Shown here: positions 30,341 through 36,273 of the stretch, one piece after another | How positions within the stretch are numbered: position 1 is the stretch's first letter | Layout of the letters: each line of letters opens with the position of its first letter | Program-made: the position numbers and the translations under genes | The notes under the pieces: model-generated | Database searches by the model: none | The model's input: only the letters and a program-made list of their open reading frames with translations | Told to the model about the DNA's origin: nothing | IMG/VR virus record: IMGVR_UViG_3300014501_000011 | Coordinates: 1 to 36,273 of that record | Origin: a virus | DNA length: 36,273 nt | Reading direction: 5' to 3' (one strand)

Positions 30341-30566
30341 TATTATCTTCCTCCATAGAATTATACAGTATCTCTAAAAGATCAATAAATTGTCTTGCTT
30401 GTTGCCTATTTAAATGGGCAGTACGTTGTCCATTAATACATTCTGTAAACTGTAAATATCTTTTATCATCATGCTCCACTTCAAAAGTACCTAAGATAAA
30501 TTCTCCTGCCATGATATCAATTTCAAGCCTAACAGGAGTGCATTCTTCAGGTGGATAATCACTCAT
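30330..30566 (-). CDS. Hypothetical protein (78 aa)
   Basis: The protein (MSDYPPEECTPVRLEIDIMAGEFILGTFEVEHDDKRYLQFTECING) has a strand-rich N-terminal half and a helical end (LNRQQARQFIDLLEILYNSM). A very strong ribosome site AAGGAGGAGG lies upstream inside the terminase small-subunit gene, which it overlaps by eight bases. It is probably a packaging-stage or small structural protein. Family not recognised. Confidence 0.55.
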   Translation of the reverse strand: MSDYPPEECTPVRLEIDIMAGEFILGTFEVEHDDKRYLQFTECINGQRTAHLNRQQARQFIDLLEILYNSMEEDNNVN

Positions 30567-30990
30567 TTGCCTCCTCCTTTTTACGCTGCATATAATACCT
30601 ATCTAGTATTTCTTGATCTGTTGGGTCGACTTGCTTAGTCTCAGTTTTAATAGCCCCGCCATTAGCCCCTGTTTGCTCTATACGCTCAACATAGCCTCTA
30701 TGCTTCAATTTAGTCTTACAATAGAATATTATCGCTGTAGTGTCTTCCTTATCAATGCGAGTGATTAATTTGTTTTCTACAAAGTCACCTACATCATTCA
30801 TTACCTCATCACATTGCTTAGCAAAGCTTTCATCTTGTTCGCGCCATCTGTAATAGGTTTGATTAGCAATATTAGCCTTCTTGCATGCTATAGTCACTAG
30901 GCCGTGGCAGTCCTTTAAAACCTCATGGAATCCCTCTTTAACGGTCTGTTTATATGGGCTTGGTGCTACTGTATAATCTATATCTCTCAT
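30559..30990 (-). CDS. terS: Terminase small subunit-like protein
   Basis: The 143-residue protein has a helix-turn-helix near the N terminus (TIACKKANIANQTYYRWREQDESFAKQCDEVM) and the family's later segment NKLITRIDKEDTTAIIFYCKTKLKHRGYVERIEQTG. This is the layout of DNA-recognising small terminases that feed terminase large. It is upstream of TerL by about 560 bp, with three small genes between. The glutamate/lysine-rich C terminus would contact TerL. Confidence 0.8.
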   Translation of the reverse strand: MRDIDYTVAPSPYKQTVKEGFHEVLKDCHGLVTIACKKANIANQTYYRWREQDESFAKQCDEVMNDVGDFVENKLITRIDKEDTTAIIFYCKTKLKHRGYVERIEQTGANGGAIKTETKQVDPTDQEILDRYYMQRKKEEANE

Positions 30991-31013
30991 ATCATTGCAT
31001 CAATAAGTTATTA

Positions 31014-31283
31014 TTAATTCTTTCTAATTATAGTAATTATTTCAACACCTGTGGTTTCATTAATGAAGTTGGCGATTTTTTTATGATATTCCGACTTCTT
31101 TTCTGGGTCGTTATAATCAACATCGGGTGTATGTGGATCTAAAAAGTGCCGATATATCAACGACGAAAGTTTCTCTGCGTGTTCATATTGACCAGACTCA
31201 ATAAGCTTATTCATTTCACATAATAGAAATCCTATAGCTTCTAGTATTTGTATATAATTTTTAGGTTGTAGCTCTTTAATCAT
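31014..31283 (-). CDS. Hypothetical protein (89 aa)
   Basis: The protein MIKELQPKNYIQILEAIGFLLCEMNKLIESGQYEHAEKLSSLIYRHFLDP is mainly helical and ends in KKIANFINETTGVEIITIIRKN. It has no membrane segment and no family match. It is 23 bp upstream of the small terminase gene on the same strand, hence likely in the late transcript. Confidence 0.5.
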   Translation of the reverse strand: MIKELQPKNYIQILEAIGFLLCEMNKLIESGQYEHAEKLSSLIYRHFLDPHTPDVDYNDPEKKSEYHKKIANFINETTGVEIITIIRKN

Positions 31284-31294
31284 TATTATCCCTA

Positions 31295-31654
31295 TTAAGC
31301 GGTTTCATTAAATCTCCTTATTACCTCAACTCTCCGTAAGAAAAAATGCGGCTCACCTAATTTACTATTCACACGTATTATTTTATTTATCATACCATCA
31401 ATAGTATTAAAGTCTTCGTCATGATGACCATCAATATAGGAAAATTCATTGTTTACACACTTAATACATAGAGTATCAAAGCTACATCGATATATTTCTT
31501 CTAATCCATCGCTATTTCTAATTTTATTTGCAATCATTGCTTCAAATGATATTAATCGAGCTTCTGATATTAATCGAGCTTCGGTTAAATTATTCAGCGA
31601 CCTAGATTCCTCAAAATCCTCTTTGCTGATGGAGATTTCTTTATATTTTGTCAT
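31295..31654 (-). CDS. Hypothetical protein with a duplicated heptad-like motif (119 aa)
   Basis: The start EISISKEDFEESRSLNNL is followed by the duplicated ARLISEARLISF, caused by a directly repeated 15-18 bp stretch at 31549-31583. A C-terminal part (RCSFDTLCIKCVNNEFSYIDGHHDEDF) contains paired cysteines and histidines, CxxC-like, possibly a small metal site. It is unassigned; same strand and spacing as 31014-31283 suggest co-transcription. Confidence 0.5.
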   Translation of the reverse strand: MTKYKEISISKEDFEESRSLNNLTEARLISEARLISFEAMIANKIRNSDGLEEIYRCSFDTLCIKCVNNEFSYIDGHHDEDFNTIDGMINKIIRVNSKLGEPHFFLRRVEVIRRFNETA

Positions 31655-31661
31655 AACTTCT

Positions 31662-31850
31662 TTATCCTATTGAAGCCTTTTCCTTTTTAGTATTCTCATT
31701 ATCCTTTTTTTCAACAAATCTGCGTTTAATATACTTACATCCTTGTCGACTAATAAAATCCTCTTCCATAATAGATATTTTATAAAATAATAACGCAACA
31801 ATTACAATACCCAATACTAATATTATAACTAATATTTCATATACATTCAT
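31662..31850 (-). CDS. Small membrane protein (62 aa)
   Basis: The protein MNVYEILVIILVLGIVIVALLFYKISIMEEDFISRQGCKYIKRRF has an N-terminal membrane helix and a basic tail with KKDNENTKKEKAS. It is the first gene of the leftward late transcript, which faces the rightward genes from 32003. The intergenic region 31851-32002 should hold divergent promoters, but I see no strong -35/-10 pair. Function unknown. Confidence 0.5.
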   Translation of the reverse strand: MNVYEILVIILVLGIVIVALLFYKISIMEEDFISRQGCKYIKRRFVEKKDNENTKKEKASIG

Positions 31851-32002
31851 TTACTTATTCCGATTATTAACCGGCAATATATCTTTTTTATAAAATATAC
31901 TCCTATAGTTATAAAAGATTTGATCATTACATTTCCTAATATATAATTTCAATTAGTAATAACTTACTGTAAAGTAACGAATATATCCTAGTAGTGTATT
32001 AA

Positions 32003-32374
32003 TTGAAAATCAAGCCCCCAAAGGAAAAAGATATTTGCAAAGCTTTTTATAAGCAATATAAGGAATTGAAAGCTTATAACCAGTTTAAGAACAATGCTTT
32101 TGTATTTCACATTGCTAATGAGCAGAATTGCAACCGTAGTTATACTATAATGCTTAAGGGAATGGGATTGACTGCGGGAGTTGCTGACTATTGCGTAATA
32201 ACTAATGATGGTAGGGTTGCATTTATAGAGTTTAAACGTGATGCTAAGTGCAAGCTAAGCCCTAAGCAATTAGAGTTTAAAGCTGAGTGCGAGCAGCGTG
32301 ACATTGTTTATAAGGTAGTTTGGAATGTTGACGAGGCTATTAAGTTTTTAAGTGGTAACACAATCTTAACATAA
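32003..32374 (+). CDS. VRR-NUC domain nuclease
   Basis: The 123-residue protein carries the VRR-NUC core: NCNRSYTIMLKGMGLTAGVADYCVI has the glycine-x-aspartate catalytic site, FIEFKRDAKCKLSPKQLEFKAECEQRDIVYKVV the E-x-K plus Q motif. This fold is found in phage and host endonucleases (FAN1 type) that resolve branched DNA. The start is TTG, as no in-frame ATG fits before the domain; no ribosome site is seen. In this phage it could process recombination intermediates made by RecT. Confidence 0.88.
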   Translation: MKIKPPKEKDICKAFYKQYKELKAYNQFKNNAFVFHIANEQNCNRSYTIMLKGMGLTAGVADYCVITNDGRVAFIEFKRDAKCKLSPKQLEFKAECEQRDIVYKVVWNVDEAIKFLSGNTILT

Positions 32375-32390
32375 TTCCTTAGATTCTCTA

Positions 32391-32419
32391 TTGACACTGT
32401 CAGGGCTAATGGATATACT
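32391..32419 (+). promoter_or_regulatory. Strong sigma70-type promoter
   Basis: TTGACA (32391-32396) and TATACT (32414-32419) are 17 bp apart. It drives the plus-strand group from 32462, including the DUF6948-like and Gly-X genes. AAGGAG follows at about 32451, ahead of the ATG at 32462. Confidence 0.85.
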
Positions 32420-32461
32420 AATGAATATCCCAAGGGGTTAACAGTAATAAGGAGTAGTAAA

Positions 32462-32896
32462 ATGAGTACAAGAGCAGTTTATACATTTATAGATAAAGAT
32501 AGCACATTTCATGTATACAAACATCATGATGGCTATCCGTATGGAGCATTAAGGTTTATAGAAAAGGCAAAAGATTATGCTTTCCCTTTACCTAGATTTG
32601 AAGCTGATGAATTTGCAGCGGCTTTTATAGCTGCGAATAAAGTATCGAAAGTATCGAAACAGTCGGTTTTAGAAAAGAAAGGGGACATTGAAGCAAATCA
32701 AGGGGGCGGCATTCGGTTAACCAACAGCTATGAAGGCCATCGTGACTTAGAGTTTAGGTATGAAATATCACTAGTTGAAAACAAGCTTTATGTGACAATT
32801 TTTGATATTAATATTAGTGATTCTGGTTGTAGCTTTGATGGCGCATTTGACGCGGGGAGTCTTGAAGACTTGTTAATAAAATATGTTAAGGAGTAA
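32462..32896 (+). CDS. Conserved phage protein (144 aa)
   Basis: The start MSTRAVYTFIDKDSTFHVYKHHDGYPYGALRFIEKA is a motif I have seen in phage and bacterial hypothetical proteins (tyrosine-threonine-phenylalanine, then VYKHxDGYP). The rest is alpha/beta (RYEISLVENKLYVTIFDINI). It follows a strong promoter and an AAGGAG site. There is no catalytic motif. Likely an early cytoplasmic phage protein of unknown function. Confidence 0.7.
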   Translation: MSTRAVYTFIDKDSTFHVYKHHDGYPYGALRFIEKAKDYAFPLPRFEADEFAAAFIAANKVSKVSKQSVLEKKGDIEANQGGGIRLTNSYEGHRDLEFRYEISLVENKLYVTIFDINISDSGCSFDGAFDAGSLEDLLIKYVKE

Positions 32897-32900
32897 AGCC

Positions 32901-32951
32901 ATGTGGTATTTAATCTTAGGAATAATAATAGGAATAATATTAAGTAATTAA
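32901..32951 (+). CDS. Very small hydrophobic peptide (16 aa)
   Basis: The frame MWYLILGIIIGIILSN is almost pure hydrophobic helix, with AAGGAG eight bases upstream and a stop followed by another AAGGAG for the next gene. Such peptides can be membrane-acting, for instance type I toxins or regulators of a larger protein. It may also be a translated leader. The AAGGAG and tight spacing make chance less likely. Confidence 0.4.
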   Translation: MWYLILGIIIGIILSN

Positions 32952-32963
32952 GGAGTAATAAAA

Positions 32964-33158
32964 ATGACTGAAACAATAAACGCAATGAAAATAATAGTAG
33001 AGGTAACTACCTCATATGGCCAAGAAAGGATTTACCCTAAATGTGAGAAAGGTCACTTATTGGCTCAGCTAGCAGGACACAAATCATTGACACGACAAGA
33101 TCTAGCGATTATCAAAGAGTTAGGCTATAAAGTTGTGGTTGAAACACCTGAATTATAG
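32964..33158 (+). CDS. Hypothetical protein (64 aa)
   Basis: The protein MTETINAMKIIVEVTTSYGQERIYPKCEKGHLLAQLAGHKSLTRQDLAIIKELGYKVVVET alternates strands and a helix, with a YPKCEKG stretch. AAGGAG precedes the ATG. It sits in the early rightward group between the 16-residue peptide and the DUF6948-like gene. It is soluble, of unknown function, and resembles small phage DNA metabolism accessory proteins only in size. Confidence 0.55.
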   Translation: MTETINAMKIIVEVTTSYGQERIYPKCEKGHLLAQLAGHKSLTRQDLAIIKELGYKVVVETPEL

Positions 33159-33198
33159 CATATTTAATAAGTTATAAAAATAAAATGGAGAGTAAATA

Positions 33199-33492
33199 AT
33201 GAGTAATATATTTGAATGTTTTGTCGGTAAACATTGTATAATTAGAACATATTCGGCAGGTGTTCACATGGGAGTTGTTAAAGCAGTAGGTGAAAAATCT
33301 GTAATATTGCAGAATGTAAAAAGACTTTGGTTTTGGAAGGGTGCTTTTACACTTAATGAGGTAGCGACTATTGGGATTGGATCAGGAAGCAGGGTATCAA
33401 TTGAAGTCGAAGAAATTGGTTTGACGGAAGTTATAGAATATCTACCGACTACTGAGAAAGCTAGAGGGACTTATGAAAAGTATATCGAATAA
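33199..33492 (+). CDS. DUF6948-like phage protein (97 aa)
   Basis: ECFVGKHCIIRTYSAGVHMGVVKAVGEKSVILQNVKRLWFWKGAFTLNEVA matches the DUF6948 core (RTYSAGVHxG, the RxWxWKGA motif) found in many phages. Its end, SIEVEEIGLTEVIEYLPTTEKA, is typical too. In several phages this domain is followed in the same frame by a glycine-X tail; here the tail is split off into overlapping genes in other frames, beginning with ATG at 33473 inside this gene's last 20 bases. GGAG precedes the start. Confidence 0.75.
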   Translation: MSNIFECFVGKHCIIRTYSAGVHMGVVKAVGEKSVILQNVKRLWFWKGAFTLNEVATIGIGSGSRVSIEVEEIGLTEVIEYLPTTEKARGTYEKYIE

Positions 33493-33766
33493 TATGAGTA
33501 TTGACGATGGCAATGGCTCTGGCGATGGTTCTGGCTATGGCCATGGCGATGGCGATGGCTATGGCAAGGGCTATGGCTATGGCAAGGGCTATGGTTGTGG
33601 CAATGGCTATGGCAATGGCTATGGTTCTGGCTCTGGTTCTAGCTATGGCTCAGGTTCTAGCTCTGGTTCTGGCGATGGTTCTGGCTCTGGCCATGGCTCT
33701 GGCGATGGCTCTGGCCATGGCGATGGCGCTGGCGCTGGCGATGGCGATGGCGAGGGATCTGGATGA
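33473..33766 (+). CDS. Gly-X repeat protein 1 (97 aa)
   Basis: After a start shared with two later genes (MKSISNNMSI), the protein is about 80 residues of Gly-X pairs, with X being aspartate, serine, tyrosine, asparagine, histidine or lysine (GDGSGYGHGDGDGYGKGYG). It would be disordered and acidic to neutral. It overlaps the preceding gene by 20 bases and the next by ATGA. Comparable tails follow DUF6948 domains in other phages. It may bind ions or form a fibrous coat, but no function is known. Confidence 0.6.
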   Translation: MKSISNNMSIDDGNGSGDGSGYGHGDGDGYGKGYGYGKGYGCGNGYGNGYGSGSGSSYGSGSSSGSGDGSGSGHGSGDGSGHGDGAGAGDGDGEGSG

Positions 33767-34392
33767 AAAGTATATTGAATAATATTATTATTGGCTATAG
33801 CTATGGAGATGGCGGTAGCTATCGCTATCGCTATGGCTATGGCTATGGCGATGGTTCTAGCTCTGGCGATGGCAATGGCAATGGCTCTGGCGATGGTGAT
33901 GGTGCCGGCTATGGCGATGGATCAGGTGATGGTGCCGGCGATGGCTATGGTTATGGCTATGGCCATGGCGAGGGATCTGGTTCTGGCGAGGGCGATGGCG
34001 AGGGTTGTGGCTATGGCCATGGCGAGGGATCTGGTTCTGGCGAGGGCGATGGCGAGGGCTATGGCCATGGCGAGGGTTGTGGCTCTGGCAATGGTGATGG
34101 ATCAGGTTCTGGATGAAAAGTATATCGAATAATATGAGTATTGGCGATGGCTATGGTTCTGGCTATGGCTATGGCTATGGCGATGGCCATGGCGATGGCT
34201 ATGGTTATGGAGATGGCACCGGCTATGGCTATGGTTATGGCTATGGTTATGGCGAGGGCAATGGCTCTGGCTCTGGCTCTGGCGATGGTGATGGTGCCGG
34301 CTCTGGCGATGGATCAGGTTCTGGCTCTGGCTCTGGCAATGGTTATGGTTCTGGCTCTGGTTATGGCTATGGCACTGGCTCTGGAGATGGCT
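33507..34392. repeat. Hexamer-type GGC-NNT low-complexity repeat array
   Basis: The DNA is a degenerate GGCNNT array (GGCTAT, GGCTCT, GGCGAT, GGCAAT and similar), three blocks of about 270, 310 and 260 bp. The blocks are separated by near-identical joints at 33463-33502, 33757-33792 and 34107-34142 holding a TGAAAAGTATATCGAATAA string. Each block is open in several frames on both strands because the repeat has no stop. Length and composition are expected to be unstable. Confidence 0.9.
33763..34116 (+). CDS. Gly-X repeat protein 2 (117 aa)
   Basis: The start MKSILNNIIIGYSYGDGGSYRYRYGYGYG follows the ATGA joint with gene 1. The rest alternates glycine with aspartate, serine, tyrosine, histidine or glutamate (GEGSGSGEGDGEG), somewhat more acidic than protein 1. 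A 60-bp internal duplication (GHGEGSGSGEGDGEG twice) is clear. It ends GSGSGSG with TGA overlapping the next ATG. It is most likely expressed through coupled translation. Confidence 0.6.
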   Translation: MKSILNNIIIGYSYGDGGSYRYRYGYGYGDGSSSGDGNGNGSGDGDGAGYGDGSGDGAGDGYGYGYGHGEGSGSGEGDGEGCGYGHGEGSGSGEGDGEGYGHGEGCGSGNGDGSGSG

Positions 34393-34394
34393 AA
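34113..34394 (+). CDS. Gly-X repeat protein 3 (93 aa)
   Basis: A third copy beginning MKSISNNMSIGDGYGSGYGYGYGDG, with the same dipeptide grammar and a higher tyrosine content in its first half (GYGYGYGYGEG), then serine-rich (GSGSGSGDGDGAG). It ends with TAA and overlaps the next gene by eight bases. All three proteins therefore come from duplication of one cassette of start joint plus repeat. Confidence 0.6.
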   Translation: MKSISNNMSIGDGYGSGYGYGYGDGHGDGYGYGDGTGYGYGYGYGYGEGNGSGSGSGDGDGAGSGDGSGSGSGSGNGYGSGSGYGYGTGSGDG

Positions 34395-34692
34395 ATATCA
34401 AAGCAGAGAGTTTTATATGCCTATATTATCAAGCAACGAACGCAAAGTACTTAATTTTCTTAAGGAAATAAGTAATGATGGGAAAAAGCCTATAACGGTA
34501 ACATCTCATACTCTATCAAGGGAAGAGTTTTTAAAATCTATTATGAGGGGGGCTAAAGTTCCATTACAGGAAGTTAGGCTCTCTGCAAGATCATTACTTG
34601 GGAATGAACTTATTACAGAGTCTATTGAAATGATTTCGCTAGCTGCGCCTAGACGGTATAAATCTATTACTTGGCATTTGAATATTAGTTGA
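34387..34692 (+). CDS. Small possibly winged-helix protein (101 aa)
   Basis: From ATG at 34387 (MAKYQSREFYMPILSSNERKVLNFLKEIS) the protein is helical and then has RLSARSLLGNELITESIEMISLAAPRRYKSITWHLNIS, a helix plus strand pattern like a winged helix. An internal ATG at 34417 (MPILSS) has a better AGAGAG ribosome site and is a fair alternative. The frame is open for another 82 codons upstream in the repeat, but only as a low-complexity MAMAM stretch that I reject as coding. It closes the rightward transcript. Confidence 0.55.
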   Translation: MAKYQSREFYMPILSSNERKVLNFLKEISNDGKKPITVTSHTLSREEFLKSIMRGAKVPLQEVRLSARSLLGNELITESIEMISLAAPRRYKSITWHLNIS

Positions 34693-34694
34693 GG

Positions 34695-34925
34695 TCAGGA
34701 TTTTCTTTTTTTAATCTTTTCTGTTAACTCAAGTACTTTATCGTAGTCAGCTCTTAACCTGATTACTGAATTCGCCGTTGCCTCTGATAATTCCGCTAGT
34801 GCATCCATACCTCGATCCTGGAGTATAACCCTTCTACCAATATCGTTTATTAACTGCCTCATAAAAACAAAAATAATCATAACAAGCAACTGTATTACTA
34901 CTAATGCACCTATTACTAACTCCAC
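34695..34925 (-). CDS. Small membrane-anchored coiled coil (76 aa)
   Basis: GTG is the only start, inside the end of the replication gene, with GAGG five bases upstream. A membrane helix (LVIGALVVIQLLVMIIFVFM) is followed by a cytoplasmic helical tail (AELSEATANSVIRLRADYDKVLELTEKIKKRKS). Coupling to the replication gene suggests a partner that holds it to the membrane or a spanin-like small protein. It is only two bp from the end of the convergent 34387 gene. Confidence 0.55.
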   Translation of the reverse strand: MELVIGALVVIQLLVMIIFVFMRQLINDIGRRVILQDRGMDALAELSEATANSVIRLRADYDKVLELTEKIKKRKS

Positions 34926-35905
34926 GATAACCTCACGTCTATATTATGGATATTCGGGTTAACACTTTTTATTATATTCTCAATGACTTGTAAATAATTA
35001 TCTATAACCCAAGTGCGTATAAACTTAGTGGGCACACTGATTATTAAAGTTGCCCCCTCTATGCACTGGAATTTTAAATGAGATATCCAGCTAGTCATTA
35101 CTTCCTCGTCAAATTGCTTTTTAAACTCTTCAATGATTAAAGGCTCAATGCTTTTAGTAACAGAATCCTGTTTCCTGGGCTTAGGAGCGATTCCTAGAGG
35201 GGGAAATGATGTTTTGGATGGTATTATAGGTTCAGGCCAACTCTTACGATTGCAGCACCAGTTTTCAAAGGCTTTGTCCCAATCTACTTTTTCCTGCTTA
35301 TTAGCCATGTAAAACTTGATAAAGTCCTTTAAGGCCACTTTTAGGGCTGCATCACTGCAGGCATGCTTCTTTTTTATATTTAGATTGGTTCTAGGTGTTG
35401 GCATCCAACCTTCAAACATAAATAAATTTTCTTCTTCTTTTTTTTCTTCGCAAGAAGAAGAAGTCTCTGTGCTAGTCTCTGTAATACTTATATATGATTT
35501 GGACTCTTTGACTAAACCCATTTGGTCAATTTGTCCAAATGGATTTGGCGGAATTAAGCTATTGAATTTGTTATAATCTATCGCGTACCATTTGGTTCTA
35601 TCAAACTTATTCTTATTATGATTTGCGCTAATTAGAATGCCCGATTTTTCAAGAGAATCTAAAGTTCTTGTTATTGTCTTAGGCGACCAAAACTTAAATT
35701 GCTTTTGCCATTCTAGTACTGAATTATAAGTCCAATACTTACCGTCAATATAATTACGCCCATCATCTTCGTTCTTGCTTAGCCAATATTCTATCTGTTG
35801 TAAAACTATGGCCTCATTAATGCCTATAAGACACGCAAGGTCGGGGTCTAAAAGTAAAGGTTGGCGTTTGTGTAAATACCTAAGGTTATTAGTTGTATTA
35901 GTCAT
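34916..35905 (-). CDS. Replication protein with winged helix and DnaA N-terminal-like domain
   Basis: The 329-residue protein has two parts. Residues 10-110 (RQPLLLDPDLACLIGINEAIVLQQIEYWL, KYWTYNSVLEWQKQF, FWSPKTITRTLDSLEKSGIL) form a winged helix common to phage replication initiators. Residues 262-329 (EEFKKQFDEEVMTSWISHLKFQ, TLIISVPTKFIRTWVIDNYLQVIENII) match the DnaA domain I type that binds DnaB helicase. The middle is acidic and poorly conserved. A helicase-recruiting initiator is the likely role. GGAGGG precedes the start. The combination is known from Rickettsiales plasmids. Confidence 0.85.
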   Translation of the reverse strand: MTNTTNNLRYLHKRQPLLLDPDLACLIGINEAIVLQQIEYWLSKNEDDGRNYIDGKYWTYNSVLEWQKQFKFWSPKTITRTLDSLEKSGILISANHNKNKFDRTKWYAIDYNKFNSLIPPNPFGQIDQMGLVKESKSYISITETSTETSSSCEEKKEEENLFMFEGWMPTPRTNLNIKKKHACSDAALKVALKDFIKFYMANKQEKVDWDKAFENWCCNRKSWPEPIIPSKTSFPPLGIAPKPRKQDSVTKSIEPLIIEEFKKQFDEEVMTSWISHLKFQCIEGATLIISVPTKFIRTWVIDNYLQVIENIIKSVNPNIHNIDVRLSWS

Positions 35906-35907
35906 TA

Positions 35908-36039
35908 CTAGCCCTCCATTCTGGATGTGTATTCAAAAATGCATAACGCTCCCATTACCAATAAATCATATTTATGAGTTATTCGCTTATCCCAGTAGAA
36001 ACGTGACGGAACTATTGAAAATCTCGATGATTTGCTCAT
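35908..36039 (-). CDS. Truncated replication-initiator-like small protein (43 aa)
   Basis: The frame MSKSSRFSIVPSRFYWDKRITHKYDLLVMGALCIFEYTSRMEG has a GGGAGGG ribosome site and is two bp upstream of the replication gene. Its RFSIVPSRFYWDKRITHKYDLLVMGALC resembles the start of helix-turn-helix (HTH_36-type) replication proteins, but the recognition helix is absent. It is either a remnant of a second initiator or a small regulator. The TAG precedes the next ATG by two bases. Confidence 0.55.
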   Translation of the reverse strand: MSKSSRFSIVPSRFYWDKRITHKYDLLVMGALCIFEYTSRMEG

Positions 36040-36085
36040 TACTTAACCCTCCCTTGAAATAAAAGGCTTGGAAAAGTAATAGATT

Positions 36086-36273
36086 TAACTTGACGGGTGT
36101 TGGGTTTTTGATTTAGATTGCAATTATTCATATATCTCCTATGTTTTGTGTTGCAGCTTACTAGGAGATATTTTTTTGCCCATAAGTCAAGCAAATTTAC
36201 CCCTCCTAATAAATAATTATAAAAAGTAGTAAATTTAACTTGACGGGTGTTGGGTTTTTGATTTAGATTGCAA
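36086..36273. repeat. 150-bp tandem repeat, right part and terminal overlap
   Basis: The unit from 36086 recurs at 36236 (150 bp), and its last 97 bases equal the first 97 of the window. Only two single-base differences (GCAG for GTAA near 36153) separate this copy from that at 60-120. It includes the 10-bp hairpin plus T run at 36132-36177. It lies between the replication gene and the iteron-like repeats once the ends are joined. Confidence 0.85.

Noticed and set aside
34102-34401. Minus-strand histidine/serine-rich frame in the Gly-X array
   Set aside because: It reflects the GGC-NNT repeat read backwards, with no ribosome site and no neighbours on that strand.
36177-36273. Direct terminal repeats of a linear phage genome
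   Set aside because: The 97-bp match lies inside a longer 150-bp tandem repeat present on both sides, so circular closure with an arbitrary cut fits better, although linear ends cannot be fully excluded without reads.

Overview
The window looks like an essentially complete genome of a short-tailed (podovirus-like) phage, or phage-plasmid, of an AT-rich alphaproteobacterium. The first 97 bases are repeated exactly as the last 97 (36177-36273). This fits a circular molecule of about 36.18 kb cut open inside a tandem 150-bp repeat. The host inference rests on a phage-borne GapR/DUF2312 protein (an alphaproteobacterial family), low GC, a surface beta-barrel protein and a replication protein with a DnaA N-terminal-like domain of the kind known from Rickettsiales plasmids. 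Rickettsiales or Holosporales-like intracellular bacteria are plausible; the exact host is not shown.

Layout. (a) 35908-36273 joined to 1-540: a largely gene-free replication region with 150-bp repeats, three 39-bp iteron-like repeats, a strong hairpin-plus-T-run terminator and a possible small RNA; the replication protein and its neighbours (34695-36039, minus) adjoin it. (b) 530-3827, minus: recombination block with Gp157-like, RecT, coiled-coil membrane proteins, a ribbon-helix-helix protein and a serine recombinase. (c) 4019-7282, mostly plus: small accessory genes, including an outer-membrane beta-barrel protein, a WGR-domain protein and more coiled-coil membrane proteins. (d) 7416-31850, minus: the late operon, read right to left: small terminase, small membrane proteins, large terminase, a tRNA-like gene, portal, scaffold, major capsid (N4-gp56 family), head/tail adaptor, tail hub, virion/ejection proteins, several glycine-rich appendage proteins and GapR. 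(e) Two plus-strand cassettes sit inside this operon: a YoeB-type toxin-antitoxin pair (21576-22059) and a large glycine/aspartate-rich coiled-coil protein with two small membrane proteins (26042-27790). (f) 32003-34692, plus: VRR-NUC nuclease, small phage proteins and a chain of overlapping Gly-X repeat genes.

How the parts may work together. The replication protein probably acts near the repeats; RecT with Gp157 and the VRR-NUC protein form a recombination set; terminase packages DNA through a P22-like portal into an N4-gp56-type capsid. No tyrosine integrase or large serine integrase is seen, and no endolysin could be recognised. The only site-specific recombinase is a 200-residue resolvase/invertase. 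It lies in a segment bounded by a 30-bp inverted repeat that carries the start codons of recT on one side and of a plus-strand gene on the other, so an invertible promoter switch is possible but unproven.

Functions are from reading the translations; no database search was run.
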